From Oscillospiraceae bacterium (GTDB lineage: Bacteria; Bacillota; Clostridia; Oscillospirales; Oscillospiraceae): DNA of 64,000 nt. The notes under the pieces are model-generated. The model did not search any database. It was not told the DNA's origin and worked only from the letters and a program-made list of their open reading frames with translations. The translations under genes and the position numbers were made by a program. Location of the stretch: positions 62,001 to 126,000 of the forward strand of contig JAFWFZ010000008.1 in the NCBI GenBank assembly GCA_017515345.1, written 5' to 3'. Below are positions 25,616-34,284 of this stretch, piece after piece; position 1 is the stretch's first letter; each line of letters begins with the position of its first letter.

Positions 25616-27844
25616 ATGGAACTGAAAGACACCATGGCCTTTGTGGACGACTGCATCCACGACGCGCCCGCGTCCTGCGAGTGCGCCTGCCCCTACAAGC
25701 TGAATATCCGCGCCATCCTGAAGAAAACGGCCCGGGGCCGCTTCGCGGCGGCGTACCGGGATCTCCGGGATGCGCTCCTGTTTCCCACCCTCGCGGCGGA
25801 AAAATGTCCGCGGCCCTGCATGGAAAAGTGCCAGCGCATCGCCGTGGGCGACGGCCCCATCGACATGGGGGCGGTGGAGCGGTATCTGGTAAAGGCCGGA
25901 GAAAAGGAGGCGGGGCAGATCTTCTCCCAGCCGCCCAGGGACAAGACCGTGGCCGTGGTCGGCGCGGGAGCCGCCGGGCTCACCTGCGCCGTGTCCCTGT
26001 CCCGGAAAAAGTACGCGGTCACCGTGTTCGACCGGCAGGAGGGATGGGGCGGCGGCCTGCGGGACGATCCCATGTTCCCCGTCTTTGCGGCGGATTTTGA
26101 GAAGCAGTTCCAGGGGCTGGATACGGAATTCCGCTTCGGAACGGAGGCGGAGGAGGCGGACCTGACCGGCTTTGACGCCGTCTACATCGCCACCGGCGAG
26201 GGCGGGAACGACTTCGGCCTGCGGGAGAGCTGGGATCCCGCTCTGCGCACCACGTCGCGCCCCGGCTGGTTCATGGGCGGCGGCGTCTGCGGTGAAGGGC
26301 TCATGGAGAGCGTTGCCGCCGGGAACATCCTCTCCCAGCTCATGGAGGCGTACCTGATGACGGGCCGCGCCGCCCTGGTGGTGGAGAGCGACGCAAAATC
26401 CTGCGAGGGCTGCGTCCTGGACCATCCCGGCGAGGAATCAAAGCCCGCCGTCGTCCCCGCGGACCCGGAGGCGGGCTTCACGAAGGACGAGATCCGGGCC
26501 GAGGCCGGCCGCTGCATGCAGTGCCAGTGCAGCATCTGCCTGGAGGGGTGCGAGGTCATGGCCCATTACCTCAAAACGCCCTACAAGCTGGCGGCGGAGG
26601 TCTACGGCGATTCCAACACAAGGCCGCCCTTCTCCAACTGTGTGGCCACACGACAGACCTATTCCTGCAATATGTGCTCCTGGTGCCGCGACGCCTGTCC
26701 CACCGGCGTAGACATGGGCGAGCTTTTCCGGTTCTCCCGGGAGGACCGGTGGAAAAAGAACAAATGGATCCCCGGCCTCCACGACTACTGGCTCCGGGAG
26801 CTGGACCGCAACATGGACGAGGGGTTTTACGCTTCCCCCGGCCGGTGCGGGTATGTGTTCTTCCCCGGCTGCCAGCTCGCCGCGTCGGCCCCCGGCCACG
26901 TGGAGAGCGCCTGGCGCTTTTTGAGGGAGAAACTGGACGCCGGCATCCTGCTGGGCTGCTGCGGCTCCCCCGCCGTGTGGGCGGGGGACGCGGACCGGCG
27001 GGAGAAAAACGCCGCTCTTCTGCGGGAGAGCTGGGAGCGGATGGGCAGGCCCGTGATCGTCACCGCCTGCGCCACCTGCGCCGAGCGGCTGCCCGAAATG
27101 CTGGAGGGCGCGGAGATCCGCTCCCTCTATGAGGTGCTGGATCGGGAAGGCGCGCCTGTCTCCGCGCTGCCCTGGAACGGGGCCGATGTGTTCGACCCCT
27201 GCTCCGCAAGGAAGGACGACGCCGTTCACCGGGCGGTGCGCTCCCTGGCGGAGAAGGCGGGCTGCGCGGCCGGCAGCGTCCCCGGCGGGAAGTGCTGCGG
27301 CTACGGCGGTCACATCCGGCTGGCGAATCCCGAGCTCTATGGGGAGATCACGGAAAACAGGGTCTCCGCCAGCGAAAAGCCGTATATCGTGTACTGCGCC
27401 AACTGCCTGGAGGTGTTCCGCTCCCGGGGGAAGGACTGCGTCCACATCCTGGACGCCGTGTTCGGGCCCGGTCCGGCACACGCCCCCGATCTGGAGGAAA
27501 AGCGCATGAACACGGTCAGATTGAAGGATACGCTGATGAAGGAACTGGAAAACAAAAGCTATAAAGCCCCGGCGGAGCCCTGGGACGCGCTGGCGCTCAC
27601 CATTCCCGGCGACGTGCGCGCGGCCATGGAGGATAAGCTCATCACCGACCGGGACGTGAAGGAAACCATCATGACCGCCGAGGCGGAGGGCGACTACTTC
27701 GTGGACGGGGACGGCATGCGGACGGCGTGCCTCATGCGGAAGGTGCTGACCTACTGGGTGGACTATGTGCCGGAGGACGGCGGCTACGCGGTGAAAAGCG
27801 CCTACTGCCACCGCATGCACATCGGCGAGGAGGAGACACAATGA
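25616..27844 (+). CDS. FAD / multi-cluster Fe-S electron-transfer protein
   Basis: A 742-residue multidomain protein, probable redox partner of the molybdenum enzyme. Domains in order: an N-terminal dihydropyrimidine-dehydrogenase-type Fe-S domain (residues about 18-80, with CACPY, KCPRPCMEKC); an FAD Rossmann fold (VAVVGAGAAGLTCA) without a second NAD(P)H GxGxxG domain; ferredoxin-like cysteine sets (CMQCQCSICLEGC and CNMCSWCRDACP); and HdrB/GlpC-like CCG domains (FFPGCQLAAS, LLGCCGSP, KCCGYGGH). It resembles proteins named pyridine nucleotide-disulfide oxidoreductase/dicluster-binding. The loss of an obvious NADH domain points to ferredoxin or quinone as electron acceptor. Confidence 0.85.
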   Translation: MELKDTMAFVDDCIHDAPASCECACPYKLNIRAILKKTARGRFAAAYRDLRDALLFPTLAAEKCPRPCMEKCQRIAVGDGPIDMGAVERYLVKAGEKEAGQIFSQPPRDKTVAVVGAGAAGLTCAVSLSRKKYAVTVFDRQEGWGGGLRDDPMFPVFAADFEKQFQGLDTEFRFGTEAEEADLTGFDAVYIATGEGGNDFGLRESWDPALRTTSRPGWFMGGGVCGEGLMESVAAGNILSQLMEAYLMTGRAALVVESDAKSCEGCVLDHPGEESKPAVVPADPEAGFTKDEIRAEAGRCMQCQCSICLEGCEVMAHYLKTPYKLAAEVYGDSNTRPPFSNCVATRQTYSCNMCSWCRDACPTGVDMGELFRFSREDRWKKNKWIPGLHDYWLRELDRNMDEGFYASPGRCGYVFFPGCQLAASAPGHVESAWRFLREKLDAGILLGCCGSPAVWAGDADRREKNAALLRESWERMGRPVIVTACATCAERLPEMLEGAEIRSLYEVLDREGAPVSALPWNGADVFDPCSARKDDAVHRAVRSLAEKAGCAAGSVPGGKCCGYGGHIRLANPELYGEITENRVSASEKPYIVYCANCLEVFRSRGKDCVHILDAVFGPGPAHAPDLEEKRMNTVRLKDTLMKELENKSYKAPAEPWDALALTIPGDVRAAMEDKLITDRDVKETIMTAEAEGDYFVDGDGMRTACLMRKVLTYWVDYVPEDGGYAVKSAYCHRMHIGEEETQ

Positions 27845-28035
27845 GCGAGGAAAGAAAGCTTATCTGCTCCAAATGCGGAGCGGAGCTCGTCAAGCGCCAG
27901 GTCATGTTTTCCTATATGCGCCGCACCTTCGGTCACGAGGTGCCTGTCTGCCCCAAGTGCGGCAAGGCGTATATCTCCCGCGAGCTGGCCGAGGGAAAAA
28001 TGGCGGAGGTGGAGGTCCTGCTTGAGGACAAGTGA
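27841..28035 (+). CDS. small zinc-ribbon-like protein (DVU_1557 type)
   Basis: A 64-residue protein with two CxxC knuckles, ICSKCGAEL and VCPKCGKAY, separated by about 30 residues, as in a zinc ribbon or rubredoxin-like fold. The start overlaps the previous stop (ATGA). Similar small proteins, annotated as redox proteins, lie in the same type of molybdenum hydroxylase operon. Function unproven. Confidence 0.8.
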   Translation: MSEERKLICSKCGAELVKRQVMFSYMRRTFGHEVPVCPKCGKAYISRELAEGKMAEVEVLLEDK

Positions 28036-29170
28036 CTATTCCGCCGCTTCCTTCACCGCCGTCAGCGATGAGGAACGATTCGTGTATCTGCGGGAACAGC
28101 TCGCCCGCTGCGCCGGGCACAGCCCGTTTTACGCGTACCTGCGCGGTGTGGAGGTGCGCCGCCAGGAGGATCTGGCGTCGCTCCCCTTCGTCACGGCGGA
28201 GGATATCAAGAAAAGCGGCAGCAGGATGATCTGCGTTCCCGCGTCCCGGATCGAACGGATCGTCTCCCTGCGATCCTCCGGCACCTCGGACGCGCCCAAG
28301 CGGCTTTACTTCACCGCGGGCGACCTGGAGCGCACTGTCGCGTTTTTCCGGGAAGGCATGGGCTGGATGTGTGATCCCGGCGACAGGACCGCCATCCTTC
28401 TCCCCTGCGCCTCCCCCTATGGGGTCGGCCAGCTCCTGCGTGCGGGATTGGAGCGTCTGGGCGCCGTGCCCCTCTGTCTGGGCGTTCCCGCCTCGCCGGA
28501 GGAGATGGACGCGGCGGCCTCCGCCGGACCGGACGTGCTGGTGGGCATGCCCTGGCAGGTGCGGCTGCTGGCGCTGCGGCACCCGGAGCTGAGGCCGAAA
28601 ACGGTCCTCCTCTCGGCGGATTACGTGCCGGAGGCTGCTTACCGCTTCTTCCAGAAGGCCTGGAGCTGCGACACACTGTGCCACTACGGCATGACCGAAA
28701 CAGGCTACGGCTGCGCAGTGGAAAGTCCGGAGCATCGGGGCATGTATCTGAGGCGGGACGAGCTCATCGCAGAGGTGGTCGACCCGGATACCGGCCGTGT
28801 CCTCCCCTGGGGGGAGACCGGCGAGCTGGTGCTCACCACCCTCCGGCGGGAAGCTATGCCCCTGATCCGCTGCCGCACCGGCGATCTGGCGCGGCTTTCG
28901 GACGGCGGCAGGATCGAGCGCGTATACGGCCGCCTCGCCGCGGACAGGAGGATCTACGCCCTCCAGGAGGCGCTGTTCCCCATTCCCTGGCTCTGGGACT
29001 ATCGCTCCTCCGGCGGACTTCTGGCCAATGTGTCGGAGGACGCGCCCGCGGACTGTGCCGATCTCCTCCGGGAAAGGCTGGATGGCTCCGGCTATCACGG
29101 GGTCGGCATCACGGTCGAGCGGGTCCCCGCCAGCAGGGCTGCGCCGCTCTATACGGATAAAAGGATATAA
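28022..29170 (+). CDS. AMP-dependent CoA-ligase-like protein (DVU_1553 type)
   Basis: A 382-residue adenylate-forming enzyme resembling phenylacetate-CoA ligase. It has an ATP-binding RSSGTSDAPKRLYF loop, YGMTETGYG, GETGELVLTTL and CRTGDLARL. It lacks a full-length C-terminal lid domain (about 90 residues remain after GDLARL). The start is a TTG overlapping the end of the previous gene by 14 bp, with GGAGGT upstream; no better start exists in frame. Recurrent membership in this locus suggests it activates an acid for the system rather than serving general metabolism. Substrate unknown. Confidence 0.83.
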   Translation: MRTSDYSAASFTAVSDEERFVYLREQLARCAGHSPFYAYLRGVEVRRQEDLASLPFVTAEDIKKSGSRMICVPASRIERIVSLRSSGTSDAPKRLYFTAGDLERTVAFFREGMGWMCDPGDRTAILLPCASPYGVGQLLRAGLERLGAVPLCLGVPASPEEMDAAASAGPDVLVGMPWQVRLLALRHPELRPKTVLLSADYVPEAAYRFFQKAWSCDTLCHYGMTETGYGCAVESPEHRGMYLRRDELIAEVVDPDTGRVLPWGETGELVLTTLRREAMPLIRCRTGDLARLSDGGRIERVYGRLAADRRIYALQEALFPIPWLWDYRSSGGLLANVSEDAPADCADLLRERLDGSGYHGVGITVERVPASRAAPLYTDKRI

Positions 29171-29206
29171 AACGATGGCCTGCGGTCCGGCAGGCCATCG
29201 TTTTTT
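29169..29206. terminator. bidirectional rho-independent terminator
   Basis: A 15-bp perfect stem (29169-29183 with 29190-29204) flanked by AAAA and TTTTTT, between the convergent ligase genes. Confidence 0.9.
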
Positions 29207-29240
29207 CAAGTCTTCAGCAAATCGGTTTCCCTTCGATAAC

Positions 29241-31514
29241 TCACAGCAGGTGCCGCTGGATCTTGCCGCTGATCGTTTTGGGCAGCTCCTTGAGGAACAC
29301 TACCTGGCGCGGGTATTTATAGGGGGCGGTGCGCTTTTTGACGTACTCCTGGATCTCCTTTTTCAGGTCCTCGCTGGGCTCGGTGCCGTCCACCAGGACG
29401 ATGCTGGCCTTGACCACCTGGCCGCGGATGGGATCCGGCGCCGGGGACACGCCGCACTCCAGCACGTAGGGCAGTTCCATGAGCACGCTCTCGATCTCGA
29501 ACGGCCCGATGCGGTAGCCGGAGGATTTGATCAGATCGTCCACGCGGCCCACATACCAGAAGAAGCCGTCCTCATCCCGCCAGGCCGTGTCGCCGGTGTG
29601 ATACACGCCGTCGTGCCAGGCGTTTTCGGTACTCTGTTCATCGTTGTAGTAGCCGGAGAACAGACCGCAGGGCGCTCCCTCGTCGGTGTGGATGACGATC
29701 TCGCCCGTCTCGCCCACGCCCACGGGCTTGCCTTCCCGGTCGTAGATGTCCACTTTGTACAGGGGACTGGGCTTGCCCATGGAGCCCACCTTCGGCGTCA
29801 TGCCCACCAGGTTCGCGATGGTCAGCGTGGTCTCCGTCTGGCCGAAGCCCTCGGTGATGGAAAGGCCGGTGAGCTTCTTGAACTTGTGGAAGACCTCGGG
29901 GTTCAGCGCCTCTCCTGCCGTGGTGGCGTGCTTGATGGAACTCAGGTCGTACTTTGAAAGATCCTCCAGGATGATGAAGCGGTACATGGTGGGCGGCGCG
30001 CAGAACGTGGTGATCTTGTGGGTCTCCAGCATCTCCAGGATGTCCTTTGCGGCAAAGCGCTCGAAGTCGTAGACAAAGACGGCGCACTCGCACATCCACT
30101 GGCCGTAGAGCTTGCCCCACAGCGCCTTGCCCCAGCCTGTCTCGCTGATGGTGAAGTGAATGCCGTTGGGGTCCACCCGGTGCCAGTACTTGGCGGTTAT
30201 GAAGTGGCCCAGGGCATATTTGTAGGAGTGGACCGCCAGCTTGGGATATCCGGTCGTGCCGGAGGTGAACAGGGCAAGGCAGGGATCGGAGCCGCTGGGG
30301 GCGTCCTCCTCCCGGACAAAGTTGCCCCGGTAGATCTCCATCTCCCGGTCGAAATCGTGCCAGTCGCCCCGGCAGCCGTTGGCCATGAACTTGAGCTTCA
30401 CGGTGGGGCACTTGGCCATGGCCTTCTCCGCCTCCTCGGCGGCGCGGCTGTCGGCGGTACAGATGACAGCGCAGACCCCGGCCGCGTTGAAGCGGTATTC
30501 AAAGTCCTTCTCCAGAAGCTGATCCGTGGCGGGGATAGCAATGGCTCCCAGCTTGTGCAGCGCAAGGATCGCCACCCAGAACTGGTAATTCCGGCGCAGC
30601 ACCAGCATGACCCGGTCGCCCCGTTTGATGCCCATGCTGCGGAGATAGTTGGCCGCCCGGGAGGACATGCGGCTCATATCCTCAAAGGTGAAGCGGCGGA
30701 CGTTCTTCCCGGCGTCCACGTGGAGCATGGCCAGCTTGTCGGGCTTCGTCTTCGCCAGGCCGTCCACGATGTCGAAGGCGAAATTGAAGTCGTCCTCGTC
30801 GATGAAGCGGATGGACTGGAGCGCGCCGTTTTCATCCTCCACCGTGTCCACGAACTGCTCGTAGATCAGGCTCTCCTCGTGCTCGGCGGGGGTGATCGTC
30901 TCATAATAGGCATCCGTATCGTCCCTGTGCTCGCCGGCCAGCACCACGGCGAGGAAGGTGCAGTCCTGCCCGTCCACGGCGATCATGCCGTGGGGCTCGG
31001 AGCTGTTGTAGTAGATGGTGTCCCCTTCGCGGAGCACCTCGGTCTGTTCGCCCACCTGCACCTTGAGGCTGCCGCTGATGATCATATCGAACTCCTGGCC
31101 GTCGTGGGTGATGGTGTGGATGGGTTTGTCCTGCTGCTCGGGATCAAAGGTATAGGTGACCCAGTAGGGCTCCGCGATCTTGTCCTTGAACAGCGGAGCC
31201 AGGCCCTTGATCTCAATGCCGGGCTCCCGCGCGGTAAGGGTACCGCCGCCCCTTCTCGTGACGGTGTAGCTCGTCAGGTGGGCGCTGCGGCCCTCCAACA
31301 GGTCGGTAAGCTCCACGCCGAAGAGCTTTGCGCATTTATGGATAAAGGTAAATGGCATATCCTCGCTTCCGGCCTCGTAGCGCCGGTAATCCTTGGGGGT
31401 GACGCCGGTCCTTCGGGCCATCTCGTCGGCGGAATAGCCGGTGATCTCGCGCATCTCGCGAATACGGGACGCTACGTCCTTCAGCATGGTGACGGTCTCG
31501 GTGGTTTCAGCCAT
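29241..31514 (-). CDS. XRE regulator / cupin / acyl-CoA ligase fusion
   Basis: A 757-residue three-part protein. Residues about 10-70 form an XRE helix-turn-helix (IREMREITGYSADEMARRTG). Residues about 125-205 form a cupin (HDGQEFDMIISGSLKVQVG, HGMIAVDG). From about 235 it is an acyl-CoA synthetase, with SGTTGYPKLAVHS, EGFGQTETTLT, HTGDTAW and the C-terminal PKTISGKIQR lysine motif. The ATG at 31514 is chosen because AGGAGG lies 8 nt upstream. The gene is preceded by a T-box leader with an apparent isoleucine specifier, so it is induced when charged tRNA-Ile is scarce. This suggests activation of a branched acid such as 2-methylbutyrate. Confidence 0.9.
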   Translation of the reverse strand: MAETTETVTMLKDVASRIREMREITGYSADEMARRTGVTPKDYRRYEAGSEDMPFTFIHKCAKLFGVELTDLLEGRSAHLTSYTVTRRGGGTLTAREPGIEIKGLAPLFKDKIAEPYWVTYTFDPEQQDKPIHTITHDGQEFDMIISGSLKVQVGEQTEVLREGDTIYYNSSEPHGMIAVDGQDCTFLAVVLAGEHRDDTDAYYETITPAEHEESLIYEQFVDTVEDENGALQSIRFIDEDDFNFAFDIVDGLAKTKPDKLAMLHVDAGKNVRRFTFEDMSRMSSRAANYLRSMGIKRGDRVMLVLRRNYQFWVAILALHKLGAIAIPATDQLLEKDFEYRFNAAGVCAVICTADSRAAEEAEKAMAKCPTVKLKFMANGCRGDWHDFDREMEIYRGNFVREEDAPSGSDPCLALFTSGTTGYPKLAVHSYKYALGHFITAKYWHRVDPNGIHFTISETGWGKALWGKLYGQWMCECAVFVYDFERFAAKDILEMLETHKITTFCAPPTMYRFIILEDLSKYDLSSIKHATTAGEALNPEVFHKFKKLTGLSITEGFGQTETTLTIANLVGMTPKVGSMGKPSPLYKVDIYDREGKPVGVGETGEIVIHTDEGAPCGLFSGYYNDEQSTENAWHDGVYHTGDTAWRDEDGFFWYVGRVDDLIKSSGYRIGPFEIESVLMELPYVLECGVSPAPDPIRGQVVKASIVLVDGTEPSEDLKKEIQEYVKKRTAPYKYPRQVVFLKELPKTISGKIQRHLL

Positions 31515-31550
31515 TTTCATGTCCTCCTGTTCAAGATTTGCCGCGCAATA

Positions 31551-31582
31551 AAAAAACCGCCTCAAGAATACTCTTGAGACGG
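31551..31582 (-). terminator. T-box-controlled terminator
   Basis: CCGTCTCAAGA and TCTTGAGGCGG pair across a 4-nt loop on the minus strand and run into TTTTTTTT. It competes with the antiterminator that contains the T-box sequence. Confidence 0.93.
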
Positions 31583-31807
31583 ACAAGTATCCGCGGTACC
31601 ACTCAAATTGCGCCAATGCGCCGCTCCGGGCTCCAGCAAGCCCTTGGACCTTAACGCGGTCAAACGGAGGCGTCTACTTGCATCTGCGTTCGGGCCCCGG
31701 CTCGGAAGCGATGGGTCGTATAAAAACCGCCCCGCCGGCTCGCACCATCCGCCGGCTCTCTGAAGAAGCGCATTTTTGACCGTCTTCGTCACAGCCTTTT
31801 TCGATTA
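31551..31807 (-). promoter_or_regulatory. T-box riboswitch, apparent isoleucine specifier
   Basis: Read on the minus strand, the ~290-nt leader has the canonical T-box GAGTGGTACCGCGG (within 31591-31609). A terminator follows: an 11-bp stem at 31561-31582 and then eight T. Upstream are the stem I landmarks GTGACGAAGAC, CAGAGAG and GGTGCGAGCC. Aligned on the CTTCCGAG that closes stem I, the specifier position reads ATC (isoleucine), followed by G as expected. The T-box identity is very secure; the specifier is moderately so, because the loop could be drawn one base either way. Confidence 0.93.
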
Positions 31808-31813
31808 AGCACA

Positions 31814-31842
31814 TATTTACCACAAGCCGCGGCCTGTGTCAA
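31814..31842 (-). promoter_or_regulatory. sigma-A promoter of the T-box leader
   Basis: Minus-strand perfect TTGACA (31837-31842), a 17-nt spacer and TAAATA (31814-31819). The predicted start is near 31807. Confidence 0.8.
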
Positions 31843-32073
31843 CACTTTTTTTGCTTTTTTTATTTGCCCCGTGTTCAGCCGCAGCGCGGGGGCAGGATCG
31901 TCTGCCTGCGCCTGTGCCGTTCCCGGTCGTGGATTTACTGAAAAGAAGCCCATGGCACATCTGATATTTTTATAATAATAGATGATGATTTCTGCATGAT
32001 AATATGATAGAATTAATCCATCCCGATTATATGAATGCATGAAACATCAAATCTGAATAGGAGGCTCACACAT
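31843..32073. other. intergenic region before the UroD-family gene
   Basis: AT-rich toward its right end, with TATAAT and GATAATATG stretches that could hold a plus-strand promoter, but no convincing -35 partner. No gene or structured RNA was recognised. Confidence 0.4.
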
Positions 32074-33102
32074 ATGAACATGGATGCCTGGATCCGCCAA
32101 CAGATCGCAACGCAGGATAAAAAAGCCATGCCGCTTCTGTCCTATCCCGCCGTACAGCTTCTGTTCATCAACGTCGAGGATCTCGTCAAAAACGCGGGCG
32201 AGATGGCGCTCGGCGTACGGCTGATCGCGGACCGCTACAACATGCCGTTTGCGACGACCTACATGGATCTCTCCGTGGAGGCGGAGGCCTTCGGCGCAAA
32301 GTGCACCTACCATCAGGACGATATCCCCACCATCACCGGTCAGCTCGTCGAAACGATTGAGCAGGCCGAGGCGCTGGAGATCCCGGAGCTTGGCGCAGGC
32401 CGCACCGGCATCGTGCTGGATTCGCTGAAAAAGACGCTGATGATCGTGAAGGATCGGCCCGTATTCGCCAACTGCACCGGCCCATTCTCCATGGCCGGCC
32501 GCCTGATGGACGTGAACGAGATCCTTCTTCTGTCCTATGAAGAGCCGGAGCTGGTCCACGCCGTGCTGGAGAAATGCACGCAGTTCCTCATCAAATATAT
32601 CCGGGCCATGAAGGAGATCGGCGCCAACGGCGTCATCATGGCGGAGCCCCTTGCGGGCCTCATGTCTGTCGGTCCCATGCACGAATTCTCCTCCAACTAC
32701 GTGCGCCGGATCATCGACGAGCTGCAGAGCCGCGATTTCGTCTTCGTATACCACAACTGCTCCAACGCCATTGAGAAGAAGGTCGACGCCGTTATGGCCA
32801 CCGGCGCGCGGATGTTCCACTTCGGCGACCGCGCCAATATGTGGGAGCTGCTGCAGACCCTGCCCAGCGACGTGATCGTCATGGGCAACATCAGCCCCTC
32901 CGCCGTGTTCATGTGCGACAGCACCTATAAGATGGCCCACGATACCCAAACGCTCCTGCGCCAGTGCCTGGGCTTTGATAACTTCATGATCTCCTCCGGC
33001 TGTGACATCCCCGCCAATACCCCCATCGAGAACATCGACAAGTTCTTTGAGGTCATCAACCTGGGCTACCACAAGAAGAGGCTGTGGGACCAGATCAACT
33101 GA
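32074..33102 (+). CDS. uroporphyrinogen decarboxylase-family protein (MtaA/MtbA-like)
   Basis: A 342-residue UroD-superfamily protein. In anaerobes this group mostly comprises corrinoid-dependent methyltransferases rather than haem enzymes. The HNCSN motif supplies the expected zinc ligands (His, Cys), with FHFGDRANM and VMGNISPS following. The ATG at 32074 has AGGAGG 9 nt upstream. No corrinoid protein gene is adjacent, so the methyl donor and acceptor cannot be named. It is followed by its own terminator. Confidence 0.82.
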   Translation: MNMDAWIRQQIATQDKKAMPLLSYPAVQLLFINVEDLVKNAGEMALGVRLIADRYNMPFATTYMDLSVEAEAFGAKCTYHQDDIPTITGQLVETIEQAEALEIPELGAGRTGIVLDSLKKTLMIVKDRPVFANCTGPFSMAGRLMDVNEILLLSYEEPELVHAVLEKCTQFLIKYIRAMKEIGANGVIMAEPLAGLMSVGPMHEFSSNYVRRIIDELQSRDFVFVYHNCSNAIEKKVDAVMATGARMFHFGDRANMWELLQTLPSDVIVMGNISPSAVFMCDSTYKMAHDTQTLLRQCLGFDNFMISSGCDIPANTPIENIDKFFEVINLGYHKKRLWDQIN

Positions 33103-33144
33103 CAAGCGTCAGATCGGACCCGCAAACGACGTCAACACAGCAGT

Positions 33145-33176
33145 CCGGCGCCGCGATCATCGCGGCGCCGGGCTTT
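33145..33176 (+). terminator. rho-independent terminator
   Basis: A 12-bp perfect stem CCGGCGCCGCGA/TCGCGGCGCCGG with a 3-nt loop, followed by GCTTTT. It lies between the UroD-family gene and the convergent lipoprotein gene. Confidence 0.85.
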
Positions 33177-33180
33177 TGTC

Positions 33181-33966
33181 TTATGATTCGTCTCCGCAGG
33201 CAACGGTGACGGTCTTTTGTCCGGATCGCTCTCCGAAGGTCAGCACGATGGGAAACGTAAGCGCAAAGGTCGCGTTCTCCGCCTCCGACGAGGCGGGACG
33301 GTCCGTGTCCGGCTCCACGGTATAGCCGCGGAGCGTCACTGTTTCGCCGTCCATGGTCACGTCGTAGCAGCCCACATAGACGTAGTGGTCGTAAAACTCC
33401 CGGGCGGTGCGGTCCGTTTCGTATTCCATGCCTGTGCGCATCGCGGGCGCCCGGTACTCGTCCGTCAGCCGCCGGTCGGTCACGTACTGGATCGGGAAAT
33501 ACAGCACGCCCGGCCCGCCGTCCTCCCCGCCGGCGACCAGGAGCACCCGGCTCGGCCCCAGGGTATAGGCATAGCCGTATTTCGTTTTCTGCCCCGGATA
33601 TCGGATCAGATACTCATTTTTCACCGGGTCGTTCTCCGTACCCGCGGGGTAAAGGGAGATGCACATATTGTATCCCGGGCGCTCGTACGCGTATACCTCG
33701 CCCACCTCATCCAGCGACCGGAGGTGGTTCGCCAGCTCGAAAAACTCCAGCTCGGAGTAGAACCGGATGAGATCCCTAGTTCCCGTCACGGCGCTGACGG
33801 CGTCCTCCCGGCATTTGATCGGGATCGTGAGCGCCTCATCGGTAAAAAGCGCGTGGGCCGTGAGCTCTCTGACCCGGACCGGCTGATCGTCGCACCCCGC
33901 GCAGCAGAGCAGGAGAAGCGACACGAGAAGCATGAACGTACAAAGGCGCTGACAAGTTGTTTTCAT
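33181..33966 (-). CDS. hypothetical lipoprotein
   Basis: A 261-residue predicted lipoprotein with a type II signal peptide: a basic MKTTCQR start, a hydrophobic core and lipobox CAGC followed by DD. The rest is soluble, with aromatic-rich strands (YVYVGCYDVTMDGETVTLRG). I do not recognise the family. GGAGGAGGG precedes the ATG at 33966; the longer open frame lacks a ribosome binding site. Monocistronic. Confidence 0.78.
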   Translation of the reverse strand: MKTTCQRLCTFMLLVSLLLLCCAGCDDQPVRVRELTAHALFTDEALTIPIKCREDAVSAVTGTRDLIRFYSELEFFELANHLRSLDEVGEVYAYERPGYNMCISLYPAGTENDPVKNEYLIRYPGQKTKYGYAYTLGPSRVLLVAGGEDGGPGVLYFPIQYVTDRRLTDEYRAPAMRTGMEYETDRTAREFYDHYVYVGCYDVTMDGETVTLRGYTVEPDTDRPASSEAENATFALTFPIVLTFGERSGQKTVTVACGDES

Positions 33967-34219
33967 AGGCGTTTCCCTCCTCCGCAATACTTTTGTAATA
34001 TTTATATGCATAACGCCCATTATTTCGGATTCATTCCCGTTGTTTTATGGTTATTATTATAAATGCCCCCGTGTTTTTGTCAATGATCTTTTTGCACATT
34101 ATTCAGCCTCTCGTTCTGTTTAACGTTTCGCCGCTCGATCTGGAAAGGGTCTGCCGCTCAAAACTCAGGCTGATCCGCCCCACCGAATTGTAGCTGTTCC
34201 ACAATTCATAAAAAACCAC
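33967..34219. other. intergenic region
   Basis: AT-richer than its surroundings. It includes a weak inverted repeat GAATTGT/ACAATTC just upstream of 34210, but nothing else recognisable. Confidence 0.4.
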
Positions 34220-34248
34220 TTGACAAATCATACAAATGCTGTTAAAAG
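34220..34248 (+). promoter_or_regulatory. candidate promoter
   Basis: A perfect TTGACA (34220-34225), a 17-nt spacer and a poor -10, TAAAAG (34243-34248). Transcription from here would cover the small open frame at 34285 and the hairpin at 34391. Confidence 0.45.
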
Positions 34249-34284
34249 TAAATTTAACGTATCTGCATCGAAAGGAACGCGGCC

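Noticed and set aside
31562..31792. 76-codon minus-strand open frame
   Set aside because: Lies entirely within the T-box leader RNA.
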